A stretch of DNA of 64,000 nucleotides from Atopobiaceae bacterium. GTDB taxonomy: Bacteria; Actinomycetota; Coriobacteriia; Coriobacteriales; Atopobiaceae. How positions within the stretch are numbered: position 1 is the first letter of the stretch; each line of letters opens with the position of its first letter. A program made the translations under genes and the position numbers. The DNA lies in NCBI GenBank assembly GCA_017533825.1, contig JAFWIE010000070.1, forward strand, positions 1 to 64,000. Reading direction: 5' to 3'. Below the pieces are notes generated by a model. That model was not told the DNA's origin and searched no databases. It saw only the letters and a program-made list of their open reading frames with translations. Positions 25,806 through 35,413 of the stretch are shown here, piece by piece.

Positions 25806-27416
25806 CTAACGCAGACGCTCCTCTATCTCGGCCATGAAGACCGAGACCTCAGCCTCGGTGAGGTCGGCATTCGCCACGTTAAACTCGCGTTGAGCGTGGA
25901 CGACCGCCTCATCTGCCCTGCGGAACGCCGCGGCAAGGTCTACCGCGCGCTGCTCAGCAGCCTGGAGCTCTTCGCGAGACTGATTTATACGATCCTCCGC
26001 CTCCTCAATGAAGCTTCGTGCCTCGTTGAGCATGCGCGACGTCTCGTCTGCGGAGGTAAATGCCAGCTCTACGTTGATGGCGCACTCGTCCTCGCGCCTA
26101 CGCGCCTCCTCGAGAGCCTTACGCGCATCCTCCACAGCCGTGACCGCACTGGACAACGCATGTCGGCACTCATCCACCGAACTCGCCGCATCGATGCTAT
26201 CGCGCCCGCTGCGGATCGTGGCGTCCTGAACGTTTTTCAGCTCGCCCTGTGCCGCCTCGTTCTCCTCTATCGACTCATTCAGGATGCGCTCGTACTCTTC
26301 GAGGTTTCTCTGCAGCTCGTCGTAGCGCTTCTGCCTGCTCTGCACTTTCTCGTTCGACTTCATATGGCGCTCCTTCGAGCGCTTCTCTGCTGCTTGAGCC
26401 TCACTCAACTCGCGCTCCGCCCGTGCACGCTCGGCGTTCGCTTCGTCAAGATCCACGGCGGCGGCATCGCACTGAATGCGAATCCGAATCGCCTCCACGT
26501 CCGCATCCGCAAGCGTCGTCAGTGCCTGCGCGTTAACTTCCATGGCCGCCTTGCGGACCTCGGTTGCAGACGTGTACTCAAAGACGGCGCGACGCTCCGC
26601 CTCTTCGTCCTCGTCCGTACCAAGACTCATCTCACGCAGCTCGTCCGCCCTCGACTCCGCACGGTCTGCCGCAGCGATGGCAGTACGAAGGTTCTCCTGC
26701 GCCTTGTCGTAGGCCTGCTTTGCGGCAACCGCTTCCTTCTCTGCGGTCCCGAGCCTCTCCCGACCGTCGGCAAGCACCTGCGCGCACTGCTCCGCCTTGC
26801 TTACCGCCTGCTTCAAACGCTCCTCGCATGCGACGATGACCTGAGCAAGGGGATTCTCGTCGTCGGGCAGGGCGTCGGCGTCCTTCATCGCCTGTTCGAG
26901 CTCCTTCTTCCCCTCCTCGAGCTCCTTCTGCGCTTCCTCGTATGCCGTCCGGGCGCTATCCAAGGCACGTTGAGCATCAGTGGCGCGCTGCACCTTCTCG
27001 TCGAGCTCCACACGCGAGGTGCTCTCCTCCACGCCAGCGCTCTCCGCACGATTCTGAGCGTTGTCGAGCATACGCTCTGCCTCGTCGCGCGCCTGCTCGG
27101 CAGCACTGATGGCAGCTTCGGCAGCCTCGCGCGCTTGGCGCGCCTGGCTCAGTGCCTCCTGCGCGTTCCTGAGCTCGAGTTGTGCACGCTTGTCTGCGGC
27201 TTCGCTAGGCATAATCTCTTCTCGCGTGTAGCGGAGCTTCGTCTGCAACCCCTCCAGATCGTGCCGAGCCTCCTTGCGCTGGACGTCCGCAGCCTCCAAG
27301 GAATCACGCGCCTCGATGAGCGCCGCCTGCGCAGCTGCACGGGCAGCAGCTTTCTCCGTCACGATCGTGCGCGCCTCTTCCTCTTTGCGGCGCGCCTCTT
27401 CCAAGGTCATGCTCAT
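25806..27416 (-). CDS. Large alanine/glutamate-rich coiled-coil protein of unknown function
   Basis: Start placed at ATG 27416, where GGGGG sits 4 bases upstream, giving 536 residues; the upstream open frame has different composition. Almost the entire protein is heptad-patterned, with stretches such as ARQAREAAEAAISAAEQARD and EEAQKELEEGKKELEQAMKD. It lacks a signal peptide, membrane segment, Walker motif or globular domain. It is not an SMC protein (no ATPase heads). It is likely a cytoplasmic filament-forming or scaffold protein. It lies between clpX and valS, with its own upstream gap of ~218 bases. Function not assigned. Confidence 0.75.
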   Translation of the reverse strand: MSMTLEEARRKEEEARTIVTEKAAARAAAQAALIEARDSLEAADVQRKEARHDLEGLQTKLRYTREEIMPSEAADKRAQLELRNAQEALSQARQAREAAEAAISAAEQARDEAERMLDNAQNRAESAGVEESTSRVELDEKVQRATDAQRALDSARTAYEEAQKELEEGKKELEQAMKDADALPDDENPLAQVIVACEERLKQAVSKAEQCAQVLADGRERLGTAEKEAVAAKQAYDKAQENLRTAIAAADRAESRADELREMSLGTDEDEEAERRAVFEYTSATEVRKAAMEVNAQALTTLADADVEAIRIRIQCDAAAVDLDEANAERARAERELSEAQAAEKRSKERHMKSNEKVQSRQKRYDELQRNLEEYERILNESIEENEAAQGELKNVQDATIRSGRDSIDAASSVDECRHALSSAVTAVEDARKALEEARRREDECAINVELAFTSADETSRMLNEARSFIEEAEDRINQSREELQAAEQRAVDLAAAFRRADEAVVHAQREFNVANADLTEAEVSVFMAEIEERLR

Positions 27417-27634
27417 ATAACCCCCAAACAAGCCGATCAATACACAGCAAAAGCTGCTAGGCAGTAGTTGCTCACAGTTACACAAGAATAGCATGTGGCG
27501 TTTGCAATGTGACAAACAACCTTCGTTTTTTGTCAGGCTGAAACGTGGCGAATGGCCACCAGGTGCCAACGTGCCACGCGACACCTTGGCATCTGATGGC
27601 CATCTGTACTGCTCGAAATCTGTACTGCTCGAAC

Positions 27635-28921
27635 CTAGAGGCTCTGTCGTATGCGCGCAGTCGATTCCCGGTACACGTGGGGCAACTCCTCGCCTCGCAC
27701 GGAAGCGCTGGTAACGACCACGCGGGTGATTCCCATATCGCTCGGCAAGTCGAACATGACGTCCTGGAGGACATCCTCACAGATGGAGCGAAGGCCGCGT
27801 GCGCCCGTCTCTCGCTTGATGGCACGGTGCGCGATCTCTTCCAGCGCGTCCTCCTCAAACTCAAGCTTGACGCCCTCGATCTGGAACATGCGCTTGTACT
27901 GCTTGATGATGGCGTTGCGCGGCTCCGTGAGTATGCGCACCAGGTCGCTCTCCGTCAGCTCGCAGGTTGAGGTGATCACCGGAATGCGCCCTACGAACTC
28001 GGGAATCATGCCAAACTTCTGCAGGTCATGCGGCATGACAGAGGCATTGAGCTCATCCGTCATCTCGTCGACCTTGCGCTTCAGCTCACCCGAGAAGCCC
28101 ACACCGCGCTTGCCAATGCGATCAGCCACGATCTTGTCCAGCCCAACGAATGCTCCGGCGCAAATGAAGAGGATGTTCTTCGTGTTGATGTGAATGAGCT
28201 CCTGCTGGGGATGCTTTCGTCCGCCCTGCGGAGGAACGCTCGCATCGGTGCCCTCAAGAATCTTCAGGAGCGCTTGCTGCACGCCCTCGCCGCTCACGTC
28301 TCGCGTAATCGAGAGATTCTCTGCCTTGCGGGCAATCTTATCAATCTCGTCCACGTATACGATGCCTTGCTCGGCACGCGCCACGTCGCCATCGGCCGCA
28401 TTGATCAGCTTGAGCAGGATGTTCTCGGCGTCCTCGCCAACGTAACCCGCCTCCGTGAGAGTCGTCGCGTCGGCGATGGCGAAGGGCACCTCGAGGAAGC
28501 GTGCGAGCGTCTGTGCCAAGAGCGTCTTGCCCGTACCGGTCGGACCGAGGAGCAGGATGTTGCTCTTTGCCAACTCAACGCGCTCCTCGTCTTCCGAGAC
28601 GGTGTCGTCGCCCGATTCGATGCGCCGATAGTGGTTATACACGGCAACGCTCATGGCTCGCTTCGCGCGCTCCTGTCCCACGACGTAGCGAGAGAGCTCT
28701 TCGTATATCTCGTGAGGAGTTGGCACACTATCAACACCCGACTCGTACGAGTCGAAGTCCTGTACGTTCGCCTCACCAGCTTCGGCCTCGGCAATGATCT
28801 CCGCGCATGCGTTTACGCACTCGTCGCAGATGTAGATTCCCCCGCTGCCCTGAACGAGCCGTCTCACCTGGTTGCGAGGCTTCCCGCAGAACGAGCATCT
28901 CATGTCGTCGCGTGTGGGCAT
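27635..28921 (-). CDS. clpX: ATP-dependent Clp protease ATP-binding subunit ClpX
   Basis: 428 residues, full ClpX length. The N-terminal zinc domain has Cys9, Cys12, Cys32 and Cys35 (CSFCGKP, CDEC). The AAA+ core has Walker [14 protein letters not shown], Walker [13 protein letters not shown], the pore loop GYVG ([10 protein letters not shown]), an RIGKRGVGF region, and sensor-2 GARGLRS. It unfolds tagged substrates and threads them into ClpP in the cytoplasm. It begins four bases after the clpP stop, so the two are co-transcribed. Confidence 0.97.
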   Translation of the reverse strand: MPTRDDMRCSFCGKPRNQVRRLVQGSGGIYICDECVNACAEIIAEAEAGEANVQDFDSYESGVDSVPTPHEIYEELSRYVVGQERAKRAMSVAVYNHYRRIESGDDTVSEDEERVELAKSNILLLGPTGTGKTLLAQTLARFLEVPFAIADATTLTEAGYVGEDAENILLKLINAADGDVARAEQGIVYVDEIDKIARKAENLSITRDVSGEGVQQALLKILEGTDASVPPQGGRKHPQQELIHINTKNILFICAGAFVGLDKIVADRIGKRGVGFSGELKRKVDEMTDELNASVMPHDLQKFGMIPEFVGRIPVITSTCELTESDLVRILTEPRNAIIKQYKRMFQIEGVKLEFEEDALEEIAHRAIKRETGARGLRSICEDVLQDVMFDLPSDMGITRVVVTSASVRGEELPHVYRESTARIRQSL

Positions 28922-28925
28922 GGAC

Positions 28926-29546
28926 CTACTCCTCCGTGGCTTGCTCAGCGCGCGAGCGAATCACGCGGTCGACCAGTCCGTACTCCAGAGCGGCGTCCGC
29001 ACGCAGGTAGTTGTCGCGCTCGGTGTCGGCCTGAATCTTCTCGATGGGCTGACCGGTCGCATCCGAGAGGATCTCGTTGAGGTGCTCACGGATGTACTTG
29101 GTCTCGTCGGCAACGATCTGGATGTCCGTCTGCTGACCTTGCACGCCCGAGCTCGGCTGATGGATGAGGACCATCGAGTTCGGCAGGGCGAGGCGCTTTC
29201 CCTTCGCACCGCAGGCAAGGAGCACGGCAGCCATGGATGCCGCCATTCCCACACAGATGGTGGAAACCTCAGGCTTGATGAAGTTCATGGTGTCGAGGAT
29301 GCCAAGGCCTGCATAGACCTCGCCACCAGGAGAGTCGATGTAAAGCGAGATGTCTTTGTCTGGGTCCTGGCTCTCCAAGTGGAGGAGCTGCGCAATGACC
29401 AGATTCGCGCTCTCACGCGTGATGGGCTCACCCAGAAACACGATGCGGTCGTTGAGAAGGCGCGAGTAGATGTCGTAGCTTCGCTCGCCACGCGGCGTCT
29501 GCTCCACCACGTACGGGATGAGGGGGATGTTTGTGGGATTGTTCAT
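28926..29546 (-). CDS. clpP: ATP-dependent Clp protease proteolytic subunit
   Basis: 206 residues with the complete triad: Ser104 in GMAASMAAV, His129 in VLIHQPSSG, and Asp178 in ADTERDNY; the oxyanion-loop DSPGGEV is at ~71-77. It forms the tetradecameric peptidase chamber used by ClpX. AGGAGGGACCA precedes the ATG. Upstream, two hairpins separate it from tig, so clpP-clpX may be transcribed both with and without tig. Confidence 0.97.
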   Translation of the reverse strand: MNNPTNIPLIPYVVEQTPRGERSYDIYSRLLNDRIVFLGEPITRESANLVIAQLLHLESQDPDKDISLYIDSPGGEVYAGLGILDTMNFIKPEVSTICVGMAASMAAVLLACGAKGKRLALPNSMVLIHQPSSGVQGQQTDIQIVADETKYIREHLNEILSDATGQPIEKIQADTERDNYLRADAALEYGLVDRVIRSRAEQATEE

Positions 29547-29572
29547 TGGTCCCTCCTATTACTTGTGACTAA

Positions 29573-29606
29573 GGCGCGGAAAAGGAACTCGAACCTCTTC
29601 CGCGCC
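29573..29606. terminator. Hairpin between tig and clpP
   Basis: Stem GGCGCGGAA/TTCCGCGCC with a 16-base loop lies in the 117-base gap. It may be a partial terminator or processing site controlling clpP read-through. Confidence 0.5.
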
Positions 29607-29626
29607 CACTCTTTACCGTGCTATGG

Positions 29627-29645
29627 AAGCGGGCTTGACCCGCTT
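29627..29645. terminator. Small hairpin just after tig stop
   Basis: Perfect 7-bp stem AAGCGGG/CCCGCTT with a 5-base loop lies about 18 bases past the tig stop codon; no U run. Confidence 0.35.
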
Positions 29646-29663
29646 ACCCATTGAGGAATGCGA

Positions 29664-30995
29664 CTACTCGTCGGCAGCCTCACGGCTACGGGCAACCTCG
29701 TCCACGATTGTGACGTCGGCGTTCTCTACCAGCCATTCCACTGCCTTGGTGCGACGGATGGACTCGCGGACGGCGGGCATACGGCCCTCCGTACGGAACT
29801 CGGCCATGGCGTCCTTCACGTTGGGCACACCGGCGCGCTCGAACTCGGCGCTCAGGTCCTCCTCGCTCACCTCGATGCCAAGGTGGGCAGCCAAGGCGTC
29901 AAGCGCCAGCGACTGGCGTGCGCGCTCGTCGGCCTGAGCACGCATATCGGCAACAAAGTCGTCTGCCGCGATGCCGCGCGCCTGCAAGTAGTTGTCCAGC
30001 GACATGCCCTGACCCTGCAGTTGCGAGAGGAACTGGTTGGCAATCTCTTGGAAGACCTGCTCGGAGTAAGCAGCGGGAACCTCTTCCAACGTAAGGTGCG
30101 CGCCGACAGCCTCAACGACACGGTCCTCCTTGAGCTGAGGAAGCGTGGACTTCTTGTCCACCTCGACCTCTTCCTTCACGGCCTCGCGCAGCTCCTCGAT
30201 GGTATCGAAGCCGAAGTCCTCCTTGACGTTCTCTTCGGTGAGCTCGGGGGTAACGGCCTTGCGAATCGCATTCACCTTGACCTTTGCGGCAAACTCGACC
30301 TTGAGGGGCTCGTCATCCTCGCGCTCGTGCTCGCGAGTCCAGCGGACCTCCTTCTCCTCGTCCTTCTTCATGCCGATAAGGGCGTCGCGCCACTCCTGCT
30401 GAAGGCGCTGGTCGTTGAGGGCAAACATGCGGTTCTCGCCCTCGTACTCGCGCAGGTTGTTGATGTTCTCGACGTCCGCGAGGATGATGTCGGTCTCCTC
30501 TGCACCACGATCCTCCTCGACGTCCTCGAAGGTCGTGCGATACGAGAGAAGCACCTCGATCTGACGGTCAATCTCTGCCTCGGTGACCTCTTCCGGCGGC
30601 ATCTCGATGGAGGGGGCATCGTAGGAGTCAAGCTCCACGTCAGGGCGCACCGCAATCTTTGCCTCGATGGTGTAGTCCTGCTTCTCCGTGGCAAGCTCCG
30701 GATCCTCGCCATAGTCGATCTGGCCAAGGGGTACGATGTCGAGCTGCTCGATCATGAGAGGCTCGGCCTCAGTGAGAAGGCTGTTCGTGGCGTCGGCGAG
30801 TACCGCCTCACGCCCGACGATGCCGTCAATCACGGGGCGAGGCGCGCGTCCGCGACGGAAGCCCTGGAACGCATACCTGCGTGCGATCTCGCGGTAAGTC
30901 TTGGCGATGGCCGCGTCGACGTCCTTGTTGCCGATGGTGATGGTTGCGACCAGCTGCCCGCTCTCGGGCTTCTCGGTGGTGACGGTGATGTTCAA
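29664..30995 (-). CDS. tig: Trigger factor
   Basis: 443 residues in the three-domain trigger factor layout. The N-terminal ribosome-binding domain has the signature region GFRRGRAPRPVIDGIVG (near residues 46-62), a PPIase-like FKBP domain occupies about 155-240, and the C-terminal chaperone arm is helical. It binds nascent chains at the ribosome exit tunnel and has prolyl isomerase activity. It probably starts at TTG 30995 behind GGAGGAACG. It precedes clpP-clpX, the conserved tig-clpP-clpX order. Confidence 0.95.
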   Translation of the reverse strand: MNITVTTEKPESGQLVATITIGNKDVDAAIAKTYREIARRYAFQGFRRGRAPRPVIDGIVGREAVLADATNSLLTEAEPLMIEQLDIVPLGQIDYGEDPELATEKQDYTIEAKIAVRPDVELDSYDAPSIEMPPEEVTEAEIDRQIEVLLSYRTTFEDVEEDRGAEETDIILADVENINNLREYEGENRMFALNDQRLQQEWRDALIGMKKDEEKEVRWTREHEREDDEPLKVEFAAKVKVNAIRKAVTPELTEENVKEDFGFDTIEELREAVKEEVEVDKKSTLPQLKEDRVVEAVGAHLTLEEVPAAYSEQVFQEIANQFLSQLQGQGMSLDNYLQARGIAADDFVADMRAQADERARQSLALDALAAHLGIEVSEEDLSAEFERAGVPNVKDAMAEFRTEGRMPAVRESIRRTKAVEWLVENADVTIVDEVARSREAADE

Positions 30996-31055
30996 CGTTC
31001 CTCCAGTGTACTCGTGCTGTTGTTACCGGGCCGAAGCCCATAAGAGCGCGTTGGT

Positions 31056-31138
31056 GCGGGCGAAAGGACTCGAACCTTCACGGGGTCTCCCCCACTGGAA
31101 CCTAAATCCAGCGCGTCTGCCAGTTTCGCCACGCCCGC
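31056..31138 (-). tRNA. tRNA-Leu (anticodon UAG)
   Basis: Read on the minus strand, acceptor arms GCGGGCG and CGCCCGC pair. The anticodon stem CTGGA/TCCAG encloses TTTAGGT (anticodon TAG). A long variable arm (GTGGGGGAGACCCCGT region) marks it as class II, and GGTTCGAGTCC is the T-arm. The 3' CCA is not encoded. Confidence 0.95.
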
Positions 31139-31317
31139 TTGCACGCACAGCGCTCCATCTTAGCAGATGGCGCGACACTTTGGGAACTATACCCCATTTT
31201 GCTACAGGCAATTCAAATGGGCAACAAGTATTTTTCGTGAACAACACCGATGTCAAACCCGGCCCGGGCCAAATCTTGCGTACTGGGGGGCTATGTCCCC
31301 ATGAGTATGCCCGTAAA

Positions 31318-31364
31318 GGGCAACCCCTCGTGGCGACAATTGACGTCGCCACGAGGGGTTGCCC
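31318..31364. terminator. Long hairpin downstream of hydA
   Basis: A perfect 20-bp stem (GGGCAACCCCTCGTGGCGAC and complement) with a 7-base loop lies 36 bases past the hydA stop. It ends the hydrogenase cluster before tRNA-Leu. The rest of the 261-base gap shows nothing else. Confidence 0.7.
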
Positions 31365-31399
31365 CGTATGGACCGTTGTTGGGCGGTCCCCCGTAGAGC

Positions 31400-33160
31400 T
31401 TAACGCAAGTTCTTCGGATACTTCTCGCGGGCAACGTAGCTCGTGTGCAGTGCGTGATGCGCCTTGCCCTTGCCATAGCCCTCGGTGTACCACTCGTCAT
31501 AGAGCTTGATGATGGACGGGTTCTCGTGCGACATGCGCAGTTCCATGGCGGCGTCCGCGTCGTAGAGCGCCTTGGCGCGCAAGGCCTTGACGTCCACGGT
31601 GTCGCGCACATACTGCGGCTGGATGACCTGACCGCCACCGTTGACGCAGCCGCCCGGGCAGCCCATGATCTCGATGAAGCCCCAGCCCTCGGGGTTGCCG
31701 GCCTTGACCTTCTCCATGACCTCGGCAGCAGCACTTGCACCGGAGGCGACGCAGACCTTGAGGTCGGTGCCCGCCACGTTGACCGTGGCCTCCTTGATGC
31801 TCTCGGTGCCGCGGACTGCGGTAAGCTCGAGCGGCTCGGTGGCGCCGTTCAGCCAAGCGTTGGCGGTACGGACGGCAGCCTCCATGACGCCACCCGTGGC
31901 GCCGAAGATCACGCCAGCGCCGGTGTCGTCGCCCAGAGGATCGTCGAACTCCTCGTCAGGCAGCATCTCGAACTTGAGGCCGGACTTCTTGATGAGGTAG
32001 CCGAGCTCGCGTGTTGTGATCGAGATGTCGAGGTCCGGCATGCCCGGGCCAGCGGCGGACTGGTCGTCGCGCCCAATCTCGAACTTCTTTGCCGTGCAAG
32101 GCATAACAGAGACGGACACGATGTCCTTGGGATCAATGCCCATCTTCTCTGCGAAGTAGGTCTTGGTGACCGCGCCCTGCATCTGCTGCGGCGACTTGCA
32201 GGTGGAGAGGTGCGGGAGCAGACCGGGATAGTAGTACTCGCAGAACTTCACCCAGCCGGGGCTGCAGGACGTGACCATGGGCAGCACGCCATCGTTCTGG
32301 ATGCGCTGGACGAGCTCGTTGGCCTCCTCGACGATTGTGAGGTCGGCGCCGAAGTCGGTGTCGAAGACCTTGTCGAAGCCAAGGCGACGGAGTGCGGCAA
32401 CCATCTTGCCCTCGACGTTGGTGCCGATGGGCATGCCGAAGCTCTCGCCGAGCTGGGCGCGCACGGAAGGAGCGGTCTGCACGACCACGTACTTGGAGGG
32501 GTCGGCGATGGCAGCCATAACCTTGTCTGTGTCGTCCTTGACGGTAAGGGCGCCCGTGGGGCACACGACCGTGCACTGGCCGCAGGAGATGCAGGGCACG
32601 TCCCTCAGCAGACGGTCAAACGGCGAGCCGATGTTGGTATCGATGCCACGGTCGTTGGCGCCAATGACACCCACGAACTGCTCGTTGCATGCCGCCACGC
32701 AGCGTCGGCAGAGGATGCACTTGTTGTTGTCGCGGACCAGATGGGGCACCGAGTAGTCGATGTCGTACGTGGGCTTGAAGCCGTCGAACGCATCCTCGTC
32801 AACGCCGTACTCCAGGCAGAGCTTCTGCAGCTCGCAGTCCGTGGAGCGCGGGCAGGAGAGGCACTTCTTCTCGTGCGTGGAAAGCATGAGCTCCAAGGTA
32901 GTCTTGCGATACTTGCGCACCTTCTCGGAGTTGGTCTGGATCTCCATGCCCTCGGCGACGGGATACACGCATGCGGTCACGAGGCCCCTCGTGCCAGTCG
33001 CCTCGACGATACAGATGCGGCAGGCACCGATCTCGTTCTTTTCCTTCATGAAGCAGAGAGTCGGTATCTCGACACCTGCCTTGCGGGCTGCCTCGAGAAT
33101 CGTGGAGCCCTCCGGTACGCTCACAGCGATACCGTTAACTTTAACATTCACCATATTCAT
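31400..33160 (-). CDS. hydA: [FeFe]-hydrogenase catalytic subunit HydA of an NAD/ferredoxin-linked trimeric enzyme
   Basis: 586 residues. Order: a [2Fe-2S] ferredoxin-like domain (about 1-80; C36, C47, C50, C64), a His-Cys [4Fe-4S] region (STHEKKCLSCPRSTDCELQKLC), two [4Fe-4S] clusters (CILCRRCVAAC; CISCGQCTVVCP), then the H domain. H-cluster motifs: L1 TSCSPGW (297-303), L2 MPCTAKK (353-359), L3 MGCPGGCVNGGGQ (499-511). It makes or oxidises H2. With HydB and HydC encoded upstream it should form the bifurcating/confurcating complex using NADH and ferredoxin. L1 has Ser300 where classical enzymes have Cys (see findings). No maturation genes are nearby. Last gene of the cluster. Confidence 0.95.
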   Translation of the reverse strand: MNMVNVKVNGIAVSVPEGSTILEAARKAGVEIPTLCFMKEKNEIGACRICIVEATGTRGLVTACVYPVAEGMEIQTNSEKVRKYRKTTLELMLSTHEKKCLSCPRSTDCELQKLCLEYGVDEDAFDGFKPTYDIDYSVPHLVRDNNKCILCRRCVAACNEQFVGVIGANDRGIDTNIGSPFDRLLRDVPCISCGQCTVVCPTGALTVKDDTDKVMAAIADPSKYVVVQTAPSVRAQLGESFGMPIGTNVEGKMVAALRRLGFDKVFDTDFGADLTIVEEANELVQRIQNDGVLPMVTSCSPGWVKFCEYYYPGLLPHLSTCKSPQQMQGAVTKTYFAEKMGIDPKDIVSVSVMPCTAKKFEIGRDDQSAAGPGMPDLDISITTRELGYLIKKSGLKFEMLPDEEFDDPLGDDTGAGVIFGATGGVMEAAVRTANAWLNGATEPLELTAVRGTESIKEATVNVAGTDLKVCVASGASAAAEVMEKVKAGNPEGWGFIEIMGCPGGCVNGGGQVIQPQYVRDTVDVKALRAKALYDADAAMELRMSHENPSIIKLYDEWYTEGYGKGKAHHALHTSYVAREKYPKNLR

Positions 33161-33176
33161 ACCTACAAGGCTCCTT

Positions 33177-34997
33177 TTACTGCTTGCTGATAGCTTTGAA
33201 CTTACAGTTGCTCATGCAGGCACCGCACTTGATGCACTTGTCCGCGTTGATGCGGTAAGAGGGACGCTTGTGACGAGGCGCCACGTAATCAGTCTGCTCG
33301 ATGCAGCTCACCGGGCAGTTACGAGCGCAGAGACCGCAGCCGATGCACTTGTCGCGATCGATCGTGAACGTCAGGAGGTCCTTGCACACACCAGCGGGGC
33401 ACTTCTTCTCCTCGACGTGGGCGATATACTCGTCGCGGAAGAACTTCAGCGTTGCCAAGACGGGGTTGGGGGCCGTCTGTCCAAGGCCGCACAACGAGTT
33501 GGTCTTGACGTAGTTGCAAAGATCCTCGATGCGGTCGATGTCCTCCATGGTTCCCTTGCCGGAGGTAATCTTCTCCAGGAGCTCGAGAATCCTCTTGGTG
33601 CCCACGCGGCAGGGAGTGCACTTGCCGCAGGACTCGTCCACGGTGAACTCCAGGAAGAACTTGGCCATGTCGACCATGCAGGTGTCCTCGTCCATGACGA
33701 TGAGACCACCGGAACCCATCATGCAGCCAATGGCCGTGAGGTTGTCGTAGTCGACTTCGGTGTCGATGAGGCTCGCGGGGATGCAGCCGCCGGACGGACC
33801 GCCGGTCTGAGCGGCCTTGAACTTCTTGCCGTTGGGGATGCCGCCACCGATCTCGTAGATGATGTGCTCAAGCGTCGTACCCATGGGGATCTCGACGAGG
33901 CCGGTGTGGTTGATCTTGCCGCCGAGGGCGAAGACCTTGGTGCCCTTGGACCTCTCGGTACCCATGGAGGCGAACCACTCGGCACCACGCAGGATGATCT
34001 GCGGGATGTTTGCGAAGGTCTCGACGTTGTTCTCGACGGTCGGCATGCCAAAGAGGCCCTTGACGGCCGGGAACGGCGGACGCGGACGGGGCTCGCCGCG
34101 ATTGCCCTCGATGGAGGTCATGAGGGCCGTCTCCTCGCCGCACACGAAGGCGCCGGCACCAAGCCTGATCTCGATGTCGAAGTCGAAGCCAGAGTCGAAG
34201 ATGTTCTCGCCCAGCAGGCCATACTCACGCGCCTGCTCGATGGCGATGCCAAGCCTCTTGACCGCGATGGGATACTCCGCACGGACGTAAACGAAGCCCT
34301 TGGTGCATCCGCAGGCATAGCCGCAGATGGCCATGGCCTCGATGACGCTGTGGGGATCGCCCTCGAGGACGGAACGGTCCATGAACGCGCCGGGGTCGCC
34401 CTCGTCCGCGTTGCACACGACGTACTTCTGCGGAGCCTTGTTGGGAGCGCAGAGGGCCCACTTGCGACCCGTGGGGAAGCCGCCACCGCCACGACCACGC
34501 AGGCCGGAGTCGCTCACGACCTTGATGACCTCGTCCGGAGTCATCTCGGTGAGGACCTTGCCCAGTGCCGCATAGCCATCCATGGCGATGTACTCGTCGA
34601 TGTCCTCGGGGTTGATGACACCGCAGTTGCGCAGGACCACACGGTTCTGCGTCTTGTAGAAGGTGGTGTCGGTCAGGGCGATGTTGCCGAACTCGTCGGC
34701 CTCAGCCTTGCCGTGATCGTCGTAGACGAGACGCTCCACACGACGGCCCTTAAGCAGGTGCTCGGATACGATCTCCTCAACGTCATCAACGGTGACGCGG
34801 CTATAGAACGTGCCGTCGGGGTACACGATGACAACCGGGCCAAGCTCGCACAGGCCGAAGCAGCCCGTGCGCACGAGCTTGATCTCGCTCTCAAGCTGAT
34901 ACTTCGCGAGCTTCGCCTCGAAAGCGTCCTGAATTTTCTGGCTGCCCGAGGAAGTACAACCGGTACCGCCACAGATAAGGACTTGTGAACGAATCAC
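33177..34997 (-). CDS. hydB: HydB: NuoF-like NADH/FMN subunit of the hydrogenase
   Basis: 606 residues, starting at GTG behind GGAGGTATAGA. N-terminal thioredoxin-like [2Fe-2S] domain (ICGGTGCTSSGS, then CFGLCELGP), NuoF FMN/NADH core (GLRGRGGGGFPTGRKW and CNADEGDPGAFMDR), SLBB-like part, an ESCGKCTPCRVG [4Fe-4S] site, and a C-terminal extension with two ferredoxin clusters (CIGCGLCARNCP; CIKCGACMSNC). This is the HydB layout; it oxidises NADH and passes electrons to HydA, with the extra clusters serving ferredoxin. It lies 16 bases upstream of hydA. Confidence 0.95.
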   Translation of the reverse strand: MIRSQVLICGGTGCTSSGSQKIQDAFEAKLAKYQLESEIKLVRTGCFGLCELGPVVIVYPDGTFYSRVTVDDVEEIVSEHLLKGRRVERLVYDDHGKAEADEFGNIALTDTTFYKTQNRVVLRNCGVINPEDIDEYIAMDGYAALGKVLTEMTPDEVIKVVSDSGLRGRGGGGFPTGRKWALCAPNKAPQKYVVCNADEGDPGAFMDRSVLEGDPHSVIEAMAICGYACGCTKGFVYVRAEYPIAVKRLGIAIEQAREYGLLGENIFDSGFDFDIEIRLGAGAFVCGEETALMTSIEGNRGEPRPRPPFPAVKGLFGMPTVENNVETFANIPQIILRGAEWFASMGTERSKGTKVFALGGKINHTGLVEIPMGTTLEHIIYEIGGGIPNGKKFKAAQTGGPSGGCIPASLIDTEVDYDNLTAIGCMMGSGGLIVMDEDTCMVDMAKFFLEFTVDESCGKCTPCRVGTKRILELLEKITSGKGTMEDIDRIEDLCNYVKTNSLCGLGQTAPNPVLATLKFFRDEYIAHVEEKKCPAGVCKDLLTFTIDRDKCIGCGLCARNCPVSCIEQTDYVAPRHKRPSYRINADKCIKCGACMSNCKFKAISKQ

Positions 34998-35012
34998 TCT
35001 ATACCTCCAAAC

Positions 35013-35384
35013 TTATGCCGTGATGGCGCCGATTGTATATTCAGCGACGACCTGCCCATTCTTAAGGTGCTTCTGAACAACCTCATCAGCCTTCTCGGGG
35101 GTCATCTTCACATACGTGACCTTTTCTTTGCCTGCCTCGAATACCTCGACGATCGGCTCGTACTGGCACAGGCCGATGCAGCCGGTCTGGGTCACGCTGA
35201 CCTTGTCTTCGATGCCAGCCTTGCTGACACCCTCGACAAAGCTGTTCAGCACGGGACGAGCACCGGCCGCGATGCCGCACGTCGCCATACCGACGACCAC
35301 GCGGGTGGCCTCCATCCCGTCACGCAGGACGACCTTATCCTTCATCCTGTTCTTGATTGCTTGCAGTTCAGCCAATGATTTCAT
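35013..35384 (-). CDS. Thioredoxin-like [2Fe-2S] ferredoxin protein of the hydrogenase cluster
   Basis: Start at ATG 35384 (AGAGGA 7 bases upstream); 123 residues. Sequence pattern MATCGIAAGARPVLN then QTGCIGLCQYEPIVEV carries the four cysteine ligands of a thioredoxin-like [2Fe-2S] ferredoxin, the same fold as the N-terminus of HydB. Such a stand-alone protein commonly sits between the regulatory genes and hydB in related clusters. It may act as an electron mediator within or beside the complex. Confidence 0.88.
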   Translation of the reverse strand: MKSLAELQAIKNRMKDKVVLRDGMEATRVVVGMATCGIAAGARPVLNSFVEGVSKAGIEDKVSVTQTGCIGLCQYEPIVEVFEAGKEKVTYVKMTPEKADEVVQKHLKNGQVVAEYTIGAITA

Positions 35385-35413
35385 ACACAATCCTCTCCGT
35401 AATTGGCGAAAAC

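Noticed and set aside
25890..27467. Long plus-strand open frame (525 codons) opposite the coiled-coil gene
   Set aside because: It is the mirror of a codon-biased, Ala/Glu-rich gene on the minus strand; the product is leucine/arginine-rich without family features or a ribosome binding site.
32760..34988. 742-codon plus-strand frame opposite hydB
   Set aside because: Lies wholly antisense to HydB with all its cofactor motifs; open only because of GC-rich codon bias.
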